DNA of 64,000 nt, taken from NCBI RefSeq assembly GCF_947491795.1, contig NZ_CANLKW010000001.1, forward strand, positions 930,001 through 994,000, given 5' to 3'. The position numbers and the translations under genes were made by a program. The notes under the pieces are model-generated. The model did no database searches and was not told where the DNA came from. It saw only the letters and a program-made list of their open reading frames with translations. Positions 1 to 8,501 of this stretch are shown piece by piece. Source of the DNA: an uncultured Roseobacter sp. (GTDB lineage: Bacteria; Pseudomonadota; Alphaproteobacteria; Rhodobacterales; Rhodobacteraceae). Each line of letters starts with the position of its first letter. Positions within the stretch are counted from its first letter, which is position 1.

Positions 1-1152
1 GACGGGGACCAGATCGGGCATGGTGTCGATCATACCCGCCCAGGCATGGGTGATGTCAAAATCAGGCAGCTGCGGGAAAAGCGCTGCAAAATCCCGTTTC
101 AGCCCGCGCACTTTTGATGCGTTCGGGGCCGGGTTCAGCACGCGGCAGGCTTCAAACGGGCTTGTATCGTCGCCACTCCACCGTCGCGCCGTGCGCCAGG
201 CATCCGGATATCCGGCAGGTGCGCCGGGCAGGAACCTCGTGCCAAAGGGGTCCGCACGCAACTGGCGCAGGAACTTTGGCAGGGCGCGCAGCGCATCCCA
301 GCCCAGAAAAAGCTCGTGGAACCCGCCTGCAGCCAGGGAATATCCGCCATCCATACGCGGCCTGAAGGCCAGCCGGTCGTCCGCCACGCCGCCGGGCGTA
401 ACGACAGGCAATGCGCTGGTCGCGGCAACTGTGGCCCGCACCGACAACTGCGGCAGGCAGACCCCGTGGTTTCTCAAAAACAGCGAACACCAGGCCCCGC
501 CTGCCAGAACGACACGAGGGGCCGTAATCCGTCCCGCCTCGGTGATGACACCGCTGACCCTGCCCGCCGACAGATCCAGACACCGCACTGCACAGTTTTC
601 ACGGATAACCGCCCCCTCCCGTGCGGCGATGGCGGCAAGGGCGGGTACAGCGCGCCAGGGCTCCGCGCGCATGTCAGATGCGGTATAAAGCGCACCCGCA
701 TAGCGCCGTGACATACCCGGAATAAGTTCTGCCGTTTCCTGCGGCGACAAAATGCGGGTCCCCACACCCTGCGCCTTGGCATGCGGCAGCCAGGCCTCAT
801 AGCGGGCCAGCTGCGCGGGGCTCTGCGCAAGGTACGTGACCCCGCCGGTCACCAGCCCGATGCTGTCGTTGGTCCGGGCTGACAGTTCCTTCCAGTGGCG
901 CGCGGCCTCAAGCATGATCGGCAGCTCGTCCGGGTCACGGCCCTGGGCCCTGATCCACCCCCAGTTCCGGCCCGACTGTTCAGCAGCAATCCGCCCTTTT
1001 TCAAGCAGAACAACACGCTGGCCCGCGCGGGCCAGAAAGAGCGCCGTCGACACCCCGATCACGCCGCCGCCGATCACCACGACATCTGTTGCGCGCGGCA
1101 ACTCGCCCACAAATGCAGGCGGCGTGTCGGATGTGATGGGAATTCCCTGCAT
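1..1152 (-). CDS. FAD-dependent oxidoreductase, DAO family (3' end cut by window edge)
   Basis: The first 384 residues are visible; the rest lies beyond the left edge. The N-terminal FAD-binding fold has a GGGVIG dinucleotide motif at about residues 28-33, followed by an ExxR-type EKGR and an RNWGW stretch typical of amine and D-amino-acid oxidoreductases that handle N-substituted amino acids. The start ATG lies 19 bases after the stop of the M20 deacetylase, so it is the last visible gene of the leftward run ATPase - deacetylase - oxidoreductase. The shared operon suggests that it oxidises a substrate brought in by the neighbouring ABC importer. The exact substrate cannot be read from the sequence. 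Related families include glycine, sarcosine and opine oxidases. Confidence 0.85.
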   Translation of the reverse strand, partial: MQGIPITSDTPPAFVGELPRATDVVVIGGGVIGVSTALFLARAGQRVVLLEKGRIAAEQSGRNWGWIRAQGRDPDELPIMLEAARHWKELSARTNDSIGLVTGGVTYLAQSPAQLARYEAWLPHAKAQGVGTRILSPQETAELIPGMSRRYAGALYTASDMRAEPWRAVPALAAIAAREGAVIRENCAVRCLDLSAGRVSGVITEAGRITAPRVVLAGGAWCSLFLRNHGVCLPQLSVRATVAATSALPVVTPGGVADDRLAFRPRMDGGYSLAAGGFHELFLGWDALRALPKFLRQLRADPFGTRFLPGAPAGYPDAWRTARRWSGDDTSPFEACRVLNPAPNASKVRGLKRDFAALFPQLPDFDITHAWAGMIDTMPDLVPV

Positions 1153-1171
1153 GCCAGGCGTCCGGGGGGCC

Positions 1172-2335
1172 TCAGCCCTGCAGTGTGGTGACGAGGCGCT
1201 GCATAAAGGTGTGACCGGCCTCGAACTGCACTTTGGTGATAAATTCGTTTGGCTGGTGTGCCTGGGCAATATCGCCCGGCCCGCAGATCACGGCCGAATA
1301 GCCGGCTTCCTGAAACTGACCGGCCTCGGTGCCATAGCTGACAACGTGGCTGGCATTGTCCCCGGTCAGTCGCCGGACGAGCGCCTCTGCCGTCCCTTCT
1401 GCTTCGGGAGCCAGGGCGGGGACGTCGAAACGCGGTGTCACGACGATCTGCGTCTCAGGAACAACGGCCTGCATCATTGCCTCAACTTCGGCGACTTTCT
1501 CGCGGTACTGGCGCTCCCACAGGGCTTTGTCTTCGCCCGGCACAACCCGGAAATCCATTGCAAAGCGACAGTCCTTGGCGGTGATATTATGCGCAGTTCC
1601 GCCCTGGATCATCCCCACATGGGCCGTGGTGTAGGGCGGATCAAAAGCCTGCGCCAGCGCGCCGGGTTCAGCGTCCCGGTTGGCCGCATTGATGTCATTG
1701 GCCCAGTCGATCAGTTTGGCACCATACATGATCGCGTTGACGCCGCGGTCCAGCAGAGAGCTGTGCACCTCAAAGCCCTGGACATGCGTGTCGAAACCGG
1801 TGCCGCCCTTGTGGCCCGACACGGCCTGCATCATCGAGGGCTCTCCGACAATCACGGCAGCACCTTTTGGCAAAACAGGCTGCATCGCCTCGATCATCGG
1901 TGGCGCACCCGTACAGCCGATTTCCTCGTCAAAACTCAGCGCCAGTTGCAGCGGGCGTTTTGCGCCGGCGTATTGCGCCTCGACCAGCGCCCAGATGGCC
2001 AGGGCGTCAAATCCCTTCATATCGCAGGTGCCGCGGCCAAAGTATTTGCCGTCTTTTTCGGTCACCTCAAACGGATCGGTGTCCCAGGGCTGACCATCGA
2101 CAGGAACAACATCCGTGTGACCGGACAGGACGATGGCGCCCTCTTCCCACGGCCCCACATGCGCAAAGAGCGCTGCCTTGGGTTCGTCGGGTTTCAGATA
2201 CCGGTGCGCGGGGATGCCATGCCCGGCGAGGTATTCCTCGACCCAGTCAATCAACGGCAGATTGGTGTCCCGGCTGATCGTCGGAAAACCGATCAGCCTG
2301 CGCATGATCTCGAGCGGCGGGAGACGGTCGGCCAT
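1172..2335 (-). CDS. Acetylornithine deacetylase-like M20 metallopeptidase (ArgE family)
   Basis: This 387-residue protein carries the full M20 two-zinc site: SGHTDVVP (His73, Asp75), GTCDMKG with bridging Asp105, the general-base pair DEE at 136-138, GEPS with Glu165, and a late His in AQAHQPNEF. The family hydrolyses N-acyl amino acids, and ArgE itself releases ornithine from N-acetylornithine. Here the gene sits between a peptide ABC ATPase and a FAD oxidoreductase rather than with arginine genes, so a catabolic N-acyl-amino-acid deacylase or dipeptidase role is as likely as arginine synthesis. It starts 6 bases after the stop of the ATPase gene, which indicates co-transcription. Confidence 0.9.
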   Translation of the reverse strand: MADRLPPLEIMRRLIGFPTISRDTNLPLIDWVEEYLAGHGIPAHRYLKPDEPKAALFAHVGPWEEGAIVLSGHTDVVPVDGQPWDTDPFEVTEKDGKYFGRGTCDMKGFDALAIWALVEAQYAGAKRPLQLALSFDEEIGCTGAPPMIEAMQPVLPKGAAVIVGEPSMMQAVSGHKGGTGFDTHVQGFEVHSSLLDRGVNAIMYGAKLIDWANDINAANRDAEPGALAQAFDPPYTTAHVGMIQGGTAHNITAKDCRFAMDFRVVPGEDKALWERQYREKVAEVEAMMQAVVPETQIVVTPRFDVPALAPEAEGTAEALVRRLTGDNASHVVSYGTEAGQFQEAGYSAVICGPGDIAQAHQPNEFITKVQFEAGHTFMQRLVTTLQG

Positions 2336-2341
2336 ACCCGG

Positions 2342-4186
2342 TCAGTACCCGCTGTCAGTTTCGAGGATCATGTGCCCCGGTTCGACTTCGCGGTAGACCG
2401 ACGGCTCAGGTACATACCCGGCCGGATGGATGGGCGACGGGATCGGTTTGAAGTTGAGTTCACTCTCGTCCTTGCGCTGGCGCGGGTCTGCGATAGGAAC
2501 GGCCTTCATCAGCGCCTGGGTATAAGGGTGTTGCGGGTTTTCAAAAACACGCGCACGCGGTCCCAGCTCCACGATACGGCCCAGATACATGACGCCGACA
2601 TGGTGGCTGACACGTTCCACCACTGCCATGTCGTGGCTGATAAACAGGAACGAGATCCCCAGTTCGGCCTGCAACTCCATCATCAGGTTCAGCACCTGCG
2701 CCTGAACTGAAACATCCAGAGCAGACACGGCCTCATCGGCGATGATCAGTTTGGGGTTCAGCGCCAGCGCACGGGCAATCGCAACACGCTGCCGCTGGCC
2801 CCCCGACAATTCATGCGGGAAACGGCGCATAAAGCTGCGCGGCAGCTCCACCCGGTCAAAGAGCATTGCCACCCGGTCGCCAATATCCTTGCCCTTGAGC
2901 GTCGCGTAATTGTGCATCGGCTCTGCAACCTGGTCCGCCAGTTGCATCTGCGGATTGAGCGAAGCAAAGGGGTCCTGAAAAATCATCTGCATGTCGAGAC
3001 GTGCTTTGCGCAGCTCCTGCTGGTCCAGCGCCATGATATCGGTGTCACCGACCGTGATCTGCCCGGAAAGCGGGTCCACCAGCCGCAGGATCGACCGCCC
3101 TGCCGTCGATTTGCCGCATCCGGATTCGCCCACAAGGCTGAGCGTCTGGCCTTTGTTGATCGTAAAGGACAGGTCCTCTACTGCGTGAACGTTCGCAACC
3201 GTGCGCCGGAAAAACCCGCCCTTGACCGGGAAACGGGTTGTCAGGTTTTTGACGGTGAGCAGCACTTCCTCCGTGCCCGGGATCGGTTTGATCTCGTCCT
3301 GGTCCCGCCCCAGCAGCTTCATCGGCTCCGGCGCGGATTTGCCCCGCATCTCGCCCAGTTTGGGCACCGCCGCCAGCAGCGCCTTGGTGTAGGGGTGTTG
3401 CGGGTTCTCGAAAATTTCAGCAACCGGGCCTTCCTCGACCTTATTGCCACGGAACATCACCACAACCCGGTCTGCCATTTGTGCCACAACGGCCATATCG
3501 TGGGTAATGAACATCACCGCTGTGCCGGTTTCGCGCTTCAGACGGTCCATCAGTGCCAGAATTTCCGCCTGAATGGTCACGTCAAGCGCGGTCGTCGGCT
3601 CGTCCGCGATCAGCAGGCGCGGCTTGCAGGCCAGTGCCATGGCGATAACAACCCGCTGGCGCATCCCCCCCGACAACTCGTGCGGATACTGTTTCAGGCG
3701 GCGTTCCGGCTCGGGAATACGCACTTCTCGCAAAAGCTCCAGCGCACGGGCCTCTGCTTCTGCTCTGTTCATTTCCTTGTGCAGGCGCAGCCCTTCGGTC
3801 AGCTGCCGGCCCACCGTGAAAACCGGGTTCAGGGCCGTCATCGGCTCCTGGAAAATCATGCCGATCTCGTTGCCCCGGATGGACCGCATGAGTTCTGCAT
3901 CCGTTTTTGCAAGATCAATCCTGTCACCGCCCGAACGGTCAAAGAGCAGCTGACCGCCGGCGATGCTGCCGCCACCGAATTCGACCAGCCGCATCAGCGA
4001 GAGTGAAGACACTGATTTGCCCGAACCGCTTTCACCGACCACACAGACCGTTTCGCCCGGATTGATCTCAAACGAGACATCCTCAACACCAACAACGGGG
4101 CCGTCTTTGGTCTGGAACTCGACCCGGAGCTCTCTGATTTCGGCGATTGGCCCGCCGCCGCTGCCTGGTTGTGTCTGATCCAGCAT
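2342..4186 (-). CDS. Fused dipeptide/oligopeptide ABC transporter ATPase (DppD-DppF type)
   Basis: Two complete ABC ATPase domains lie in one 614-residue chain. Domain 1 has Walker A GESGSGKS at 51-58, signature LSGGM at 171-175 and Walker B LLIADEP near 191-197. Domain 2 has Walker A GESGCGKS at 353-360, signature LSGGQ at 460-464 and Walker B IIADEAVSALD near 481-491, where the usual DEPTSALD is altered to DEAVSALD. After each domain comes the oligopeptide-type NPQHPYT motif. It should power the importer whose binding protein and permeases are encoded divergently just to the right. First gene of the leftward unit that continues into the M20 deacetylase and the FAD oxidoreductase. Confidence 0.95.
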   Translation of the reverse strand: MLDQTQPGSGGGPIAEIRELRVEFQTKDGPVVGVEDVSFEINPGETVCVVGESGSGKSVSSLSLMRLVEFGGGSIAGGQLLFDRSGGDRIDLAKTDAELMRSIRGNEIGMIFQEPMTALNPVFTVGRQLTEGLRLHKEMNRAEAEARALELLREVRIPEPERRLKQYPHELSGGMRQRVVIAMALACKPRLLIADEPTTALDVTIQAEILALMDRLKRETGTAVMFITHDMAVVAQMADRVVVMFRGNKVEEGPVAEIFENPQHPYTKALLAAVPKLGEMRGKSAPEPMKLLGRDQDEIKPIPGTEEVLLTVKNLTTRFPVKGGFFRRTVANVHAVEDLSFTINKGQTLSLVGESGCGKSTAGRSILRLVDPLSGQITVGDTDIMALDQQELRKARLDMQMIFQDPFASLNPQMQLADQVAEPMHNYATLKGKDIGDRVAMLFDRVELPRSFMRRFPHELSGGQRQRVAIARALALNPKLIIADEAVSALDVSVQAQVLNLMMELQAELGISFLFISHDMAVVERVSHHVGVMYLGRIVELGPRARVFENPQHPYTQALMKAVPIADPRQRKDESELNFKPIPSPIHPAGYVPEPSVYREVEPGHMILETDSGY

Positions 4187-4461
4187 CTCTGACCCCGTTA
4201 TTCCCTCTGGTGACGCTAAGGCCAGGGAACGGGCAGTGTCAAACCCTGCCAGCCCCTTTCCATCACGTCAGCCATCACAAGGCTTGCTTTTTCCGCAAAA
4301 CATGCTTCGATGCTGCCACGCATCCGGGGGGCAAGGCGGATTATCTGCGGATTGCTGCAGAGTCAGCGCCGGCAATCTCCCGGGAATGAAAGCGAAAAAA
4401 CAACGGCCTGGTCAAACGGGTTGTTCTAAACGGCATTTGATTGCCCAACACGGAGTATAAC
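4187..4461. promoter_or_regulatory. Divergent promoter region of the peptide-transport locus
   Basis: About 275 bases separate the leftward ATPase gene from the rightward binding-protein gene, so both promoters must lie here. I see no convincing -35/-10 pair and no strong operator. An interrupted inverted repeat (CCGTT..CCCT..GG against CCAGGGAACGG) sits at roughly 4197-4231, close to the ATPase start. The binding-protein start is set by CGGAG shortly before the ATG at 4462. Confidence 0.4.
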
Positions 4462-6183
4462 ATGAAACTCAGAACCTTACTGATGGGCGCCATTGCGACC
4501 ACAGCCCTCGCACCGGTCGTCCTGGCGGACGGTCACCAAGGCGAGCGGGGCCGCGATGGCGAGGTCAAGATCATCTACTGGCAGGCCCCTTCGATCCTGA
4601 ACCCGTATCTGTCGGGTGGTACCAAGGACATCGAATCCGCCTCGCTGGTGATTGAACCGCTTGTGCGTTACAACGAAGTCGGTGAAATGGTCCCCTTCCT
4701 CGCAACGGAAGTCCCTACAGTCGCAAACGGCGGCGTGTCGGCGGACTTGACCAGTATCACATGGATGCTGCAGGAAGGGCTTTTGTGGTCTGATGGCTCC
4801 TCACTGACTTCAGCAGACGTGAAATTCACCGCAGACTACTGCATGCACCCGGAAGGCGGCTGTGCGCAGGCCGCGTTTTTTGACGGTGTGGAAAACGTCG
4901 AGGTCATTGATGATCTCACTGTGAAAGTTACATTTTCGGGTCCAAAGCCAAACCCCTATGGCCCGTTTGTCGGCGGCCAGTCCCCCATTATCCAGGCCGC
5001 ACAGTTCGCTGACTGCCTTGGTGCCAAAGCACCCGAATGCACTGAAGCGAACTTTAACCCGATCGGCACCGGACCATTTGTCGTGGATGATTTCCGCCCG
5101 AATGATGTTATCCAGTATTCTGCCAATCCCAACTACCGCGATCCGAGCAAGCCTGCCTTTGCCAAGATTACTTTCAAAGGCGGCGGTGATGCGACCGCAG
5201 CTGGCCGGGCTGTTCTGGAAACGGGTGAGTTCGACTACGCGTGGAATCTCCAGCTTGCACCCGATGTCATCGCCAGAATGGAGGAAGCAGGCAAAGGTGT
5301 TGCAATTGCAGGGTTTGGTCCGCTGGTCGAGCGCCTTGAGATGAACCTGACGAACCCATCGCCTGATCTGCCCCCGGAAACCCGGGCAACCGTCGCCGAA
5401 CCACACCCGTTCCTGACCGATCTGCGTGTACGCAAGGCGCTGTCGATGGCAATTGACCGCGAACTGCTCACAGAAGTGGGTTACGGTCAGGCTGGACAGC
5501 CAACCTGTAACCTGGTCCCTGCGCCTGCGCTCTATGCCTCAGACAATACAGAGTGTCTGACACAGGACATCGACGGCGCAAACGCCCTGCTGGATGAAGC
5601 AGGCTGGGTAGACAGCGACGGCGATGGTGTGCGTGACAAGGACGGCGTGAAACTGTCGATCCTGTATCAGACATCTACCAACGCGGTGCGTCAGGACTTC
5701 CAGGCCCTGATCAAAGAGTGGTGGAGCATGATCGGCGTCGAAACCGAACTGCGCAATCTGGACGCGTCCGTGTTCTTCGGTGGTGACCCGGGCTCCCCCG
5801 ACACCTTCCAGAAATTCTACGCGGACGTGGAAATGTACGCCAATACCTTCAACGGTACAGACCCCCAGCAGTATCTGGCGGCCTACCGGTGTGGTGGCGA
5901 GCCCAAGCCCTCCAGCCAGTGGCAGGGCGAGAACATCAACCGCTACTGCGATCCGGCCTACGATGCTCTGCTTGACGAGCTGGCGCAGACTGGCGACCTG
6001 GAAAAGCGCGGCGAGATTGGTCGTGCGCTTAACGATATGCTGACCAGAGAGTCTTACACAATTGTGCCCCTCGTTAACCGCGCACGCGTCTCGGCGCATG
6101 CCAACTCCCTGGGTGGTGTGATTCTGAATGTCTGGGACTCCGAGCTCTGGAATGTCGGTGACTGGTACCGCATTGGGAACTGA
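4462..6183 (+). CDS. Peptide ABC transporter substrate-binding protein (SBP_bac_5 family)
   Basis: This 573-residue periplasmic binding protein begins with a Sec signal peptide (MKLRTLLMG followed by a hydrophobic core, then VLADG as the likely cleavage region). The ATG at 4462 is chosen over the in-frame TTG at 4441 because CGGAG precedes it and the signal peptide begins there. The body has the family pattern: the YWQAP/NPYLS opening, WSDGSSLTSADVKFT near residues 110-125, NPIGTGPFVV and VRKALSMAIDR. An insert rich in Asp and Gly (DSDGDGVRDKDGVK) resembles a calcium-binding loop and is common in these proteins. It captures a peptide-like solute for the permeases encoded next. Confidence 0.93.
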   Translation: MKLRTLLMGAIATTALAPVVLADGHQGERGRDGEVKIIYWQAPSILNPYLSGGTKDIESASLVIEPLVRYNEVGEMVPFLATEVPTVANGGVSADLTSITWMLQEGLLWSDGSSLTSADVKFTADYCMHPEGGCAQAAFFDGVENVEVIDDLTVKVTFSGPKPNPYGPFVGGQSPIIQAAQFADCLGAKAPECTEANFNPIGTGPFVVDDFRPNDVIQYSANPNYRDPSKPAFAKITFKGGGDATAAGRAVLETGEFDYAWNLQLAPDVIARMEEAGKGVAIAGFGPLVERLEMNLTNPSPDLPPETRATVAEPHPFLTDLRVRKALSMAIDRELLTEVGYGQAGQPTCNLVPAPALYASDNTECLTQDIDGANALLDEAGWVDSDGDGVRDKDGVKLSILYQTSTNAVRQDFQALIKEWWSMIGVETELRNLDASVFFGGDPGSPDTFQKFYADVEMYANTFNGTDPQQYLAAYRCGGEPKPSSQWQGENINRYCDPAYDALLDELAQTGDLEKRGEIGRALNDMLTRESYTIVPLVNRARVSAHANSLGGVILNVWDSELWNVGDWYRIGN

Positions 6184-6190
6184 TGCAAAC

Positions 6191-6226
6191 TGAGGCAGGG
6201 CGCGGGCATTCCGCGCCCTGTCCTCA
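6191..6226 (+). other. Strong intercistronic hairpin after the binding-protein gene
   Basis: Just after the stop codon, CAGGGCGCGG and CCGCGCCCTG form a perfect 10-bp stem around the loop GCATT. The stem extends outward with TGAGG/CCTCA across a single unpaired T. A short T run follows, but it is too short for a strong terminator. In ABC importer operons such hairpins usually protect the binding-protein part of the message or partly stop transcription, giving more binding protein than permease. Confidence 0.75.
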
Positions 6227-6302
6227 TTTCGCCGGTAAATGTGCTTGCGTGCATCCGGCAGCATCCGAACAATAATAAAAACCTCCCGACAAGGCGAAGC
6301 GC

Positions 6303-7310
6303 ATGCTGACTTTCACCATCCGCAGACTTGTTCTGTCGATCCCGACACTGCTGTTTATCAGCCTTGTCATATTCCTTCTGCTGCAACTGGCGCCGGGCGA
6401 TCCGATGGCCCAGGTGCCGCTGACCGTCCCCCCCGAAGTCAAACAGAAGATGCGCGAGGCACTTGGTCTTGGCGCTCCTGTTCATGTCCAGTACTGGAAA
6501 TGGCTGGTACAGTTCTTCTGGGTCGAGCCTCAGGTGCTGGTGGACCACTGGTTCGGCACCGCGTTTGCCGAGGGCAAGCTGCGGGTGATCTCCTGGCAGA
6601 CCCGTTCGCCGGTGATGGACATCGTAATCCAGCGGATGCCACAGACGCTCTGGGTTGTGGGCATGTCCTATATTGTCGGCATCCTGATTGCCCTGCCCAT
6701 CGGCATTTATTCGGCCTACCGCCAGTATTCACTGTTTGACCAGACCGGTACCTTTATCTCGATGATCGGCTTCTCCATCCCGCCTTTCTTCTCCGGCGTC
6801 CTTGTGATCGTGATATTCTCTGTCAACCTGGGCTGGTTCCCCTCAATCTACGACACCACCCATGTCGTCACCGACTGGGCCAGTTTCAAAGTGCAGCTGC
6901 AACAGATGATCATGCCGGTGATGGTGCTGGCGCTCCAGACAACGGCGCAGATCAGCCGCTTCATGCGGGCCTCCATGCTCGACAACCTCAATCAGGACTA
7001 TGTGCGTACAGCGCGTGCCAAAGGCCTGAAGGAAAGCGTCGTTGTTCTGGTGCATGTTCTGCGCAACTCGATGATCCCGATCGTGACAGTGATTGCCCTG
7101 GGCATCCCATCGATCTTTGGCGGCGCGATCATCACCGAGACACTGTTCAAGGTGAACGGCATCGGGCAGCTGCTGCTGACCGCCCTTTTCGCCAATGATC
7201 TGCCCATGGTCATGACACTGACCTTTATCTTCGCCATCCTGATTGTTGCCTTCAACCTGATCGCGGACGTGCTTTACGGCATTCTGGATCCGAGGATCCG
7301 CTATGACTGA
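6303..7310 (+). CDS. Peptide ABC transporter permease (DppB type)
   Basis: A 335-residue inner-membrane protein opens with the DppB signature (MLTFTIRRL, then a hydrophobic helix and LLQLAPGDP). It has about six transmembrane helices. The cytoplasmic EAA-type loop that docks the ATPase is visible as RTARAKGLKESVV near residues 235-247. It follows the binding-protein gene after a hairpin-bearing gap and overlaps the next permease by 8 bases, which points to translational coupling. Confidence 0.93.
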   Translation: MLTFTIRRLVLSIPTLLFISLVIFLLLQLAPGDPMAQVPLTVPPEVKQKMREALGLGAPVHVQYWKWLVQFFWVEPQVLVDHWFGTAFAEGKLRVISWQTRSPVMDIVIQRMPQTLWVVGMSYIVGILIALPIGIYSAYRQYSLFDQTGTFISMIGFSIPPFFSGVLVIVIFSVNLGWFPSIYDTTHVVTDWASFKVQLQQMIMPVMVLALQTTAQISRFMRASMLDNLNQDYVRTARAKGLKESVVVLVHVLRNSMIPIVTVIALGIPSIFGGAIITETLFKVNGIGQLLLTALFANDLPMVMTLTFIFAILIVAFNLIADVLYGILDPRIRYD

Positions 7311-8280
7311 CCAGAACGCAGAGATCGAAACCTACGGCGCCCTCCAGGACAAGGAGCCGCAGAAGGAACCGCAAAGCCAGTGGCGCGAGGTCTGGGACCA
7401 GTTCCGCAAGCACAGGGGCGCGATGATCGGTGGCGGCTTTCTGCTGGCAATCACACTCTTTGTGCTGATCGGCCCCTGGATCTGGCAGATCGATGCCAAG
7501 AAACTGGATATCCGCAACAAGGACCTGCGCCCGATCTACACAGCACTCTGGGACGGCGATGCCAAAGTGCTCTGGGCGCGCCCTCTGGGCACTGACAACC
7601 TGGGACGCGACATCATGGCGACCCTCATTGCCGGCGGGCGCGCCTCGCTGGCGGTGGGCTGGACAGCGATGATCCTGTCTTTGTTCATCGGCACCACTGT
7701 CGGTGTCTGCGCCGGTTACTTCAAGCGGCTGGACGGCATCCTGATGCGCATCACGGATCTCTTTCTGTCCCTGCCCATTCTGCCGCTGCTACTGGTGGCC
7801 GTGACCCTCTTCCGCCAGCCCCTGCGCGCGGCATTCGGGCCGGAGGGCGGCATGTTCATCCTGATCGTCGGCGTGATCGGCATCACATCCTGGATGCCCA
7901 CCGCCCGGATCGTACGCGGCGAAATTCTGGCACTAAAGGAACGGGAATTCATCCTCGCCGCGCGCTCTATCGGGACCACACCCTTTCTGATCATCCGACG
8001 GCACCTGCTGCCAAATGTGATCTCACCGATCATGGTGTCAGCCACGCTTGGCCTGGCGACAGCGATCATTACGGAAAGCGCGCTGAGCTTTCTGGGCGTG
8101 GGCTTTCCATCCGACTTCCCCACATGGGGCAAGCTGCTGTCCGATGCCGTGCCGCGCATGGAGGAGTTCCCGGAAAGGGTGATGCTGCCGGGTATCCTGA
8201 TCTCGGTCACCGTGCTGTCGGTCAATTATCTGGGCGACGGGCTGAGAGATGCGCTTGACCCCCGGATAAGAGGGCGCTGA
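7303..8280 (+). CDS. Peptide ABC transporter permease (DppC type)
   Basis: A 325-residue inner-membrane partner of the preceding permease. It has a charged N-terminal tail, an early membrane helix, the DppC hallmark LGTDNLGRDI near residues 94-103, the ATPase-docking loop with AARSIGTTP near residues 223-231, and the C-terminal NYLGDGLRDALDPR. It starts inside the end of the upstream gene and is the last gene of the rightward transporter unit. The following 221 bases up to the convergent DUF3422 gene contain only a hairpin. Confidence 0.93.
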   Translation: MTDQNAEIETYGALQDKEPQKEPQSQWREVWDQFRKHRGAMIGGGFLLAITLFVLIGPWIWQIDAKKLDIRNKDLRPIYTALWDGDAKVLWARPLGTDNLGRDIMATLIAGGRASLAVGWTAMILSLFIGTTVGVCAGYFKRLDGILMRITDLFLSLPILPLLLVAVTLFRQPLRAAFGPEGGMFILIVGVIGITSWMPTARIVRGEILALKEREFILAARSIGTTPFLIIRRHLLPNVISPIMVSATLGLATAIITESALSFLGVGFPSDFPTWGKLLSDAVPRMEEFPERVMLPGILISVTVLSVNYLGDGLRDALDPRIRGR

Positions 8281-8327
8281 CTGTCACAGCTGCTGGATAA
8301 CGCCCCTGCCCGGTCCCTATGAAAACA

Positions 8328-8362
8328 CCTGCGTCGTTCCGCTGAAAATGCGGTCACGCAGG
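8328..8362. other. Nested inverted repeat in a convergent intergenic gap
   Basis: CCTGCGT and ACGCAGG flank a second pair, CCGC and GCGG, making a two-tier stem-loop between the convergent permease and DUF3422 genes. There is no T run on either side, so it is at best a structured transcript end. The rest of 8281-8501 shows no gene that I can support. Confidence 0.45.
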
Positions 8363-8501
8363 ACGGTTCGGGACGGCGGGCGGGGCGTCTTTCGCGCAAG
8401 CGGAAAGAGCGCCGATCCGTCGGCCCCTCACGCCCGGGCGTCTGCGCCGGACAACGACTTCGCAGGCAATAAACCAACGCCCCGGCGACGGAACGGCCTG
8501 C

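Noticed and set aside
836..2710. A 624-residue open frame on the plus strand
   Set aside because: It lies exactly opposite the M20 deacetylase and ABC ATPase genes, which have full motif sets. The frame is a mirror effect of high-GC codon use and has no family features.
8226..8477. An 83-residue open frame on the minus strand in the convergent gap after the permease
   Set aside because: Very rich in Arg and Ser with no hydrophobic pattern, overlaps the permease end and has no ribosome binding site.
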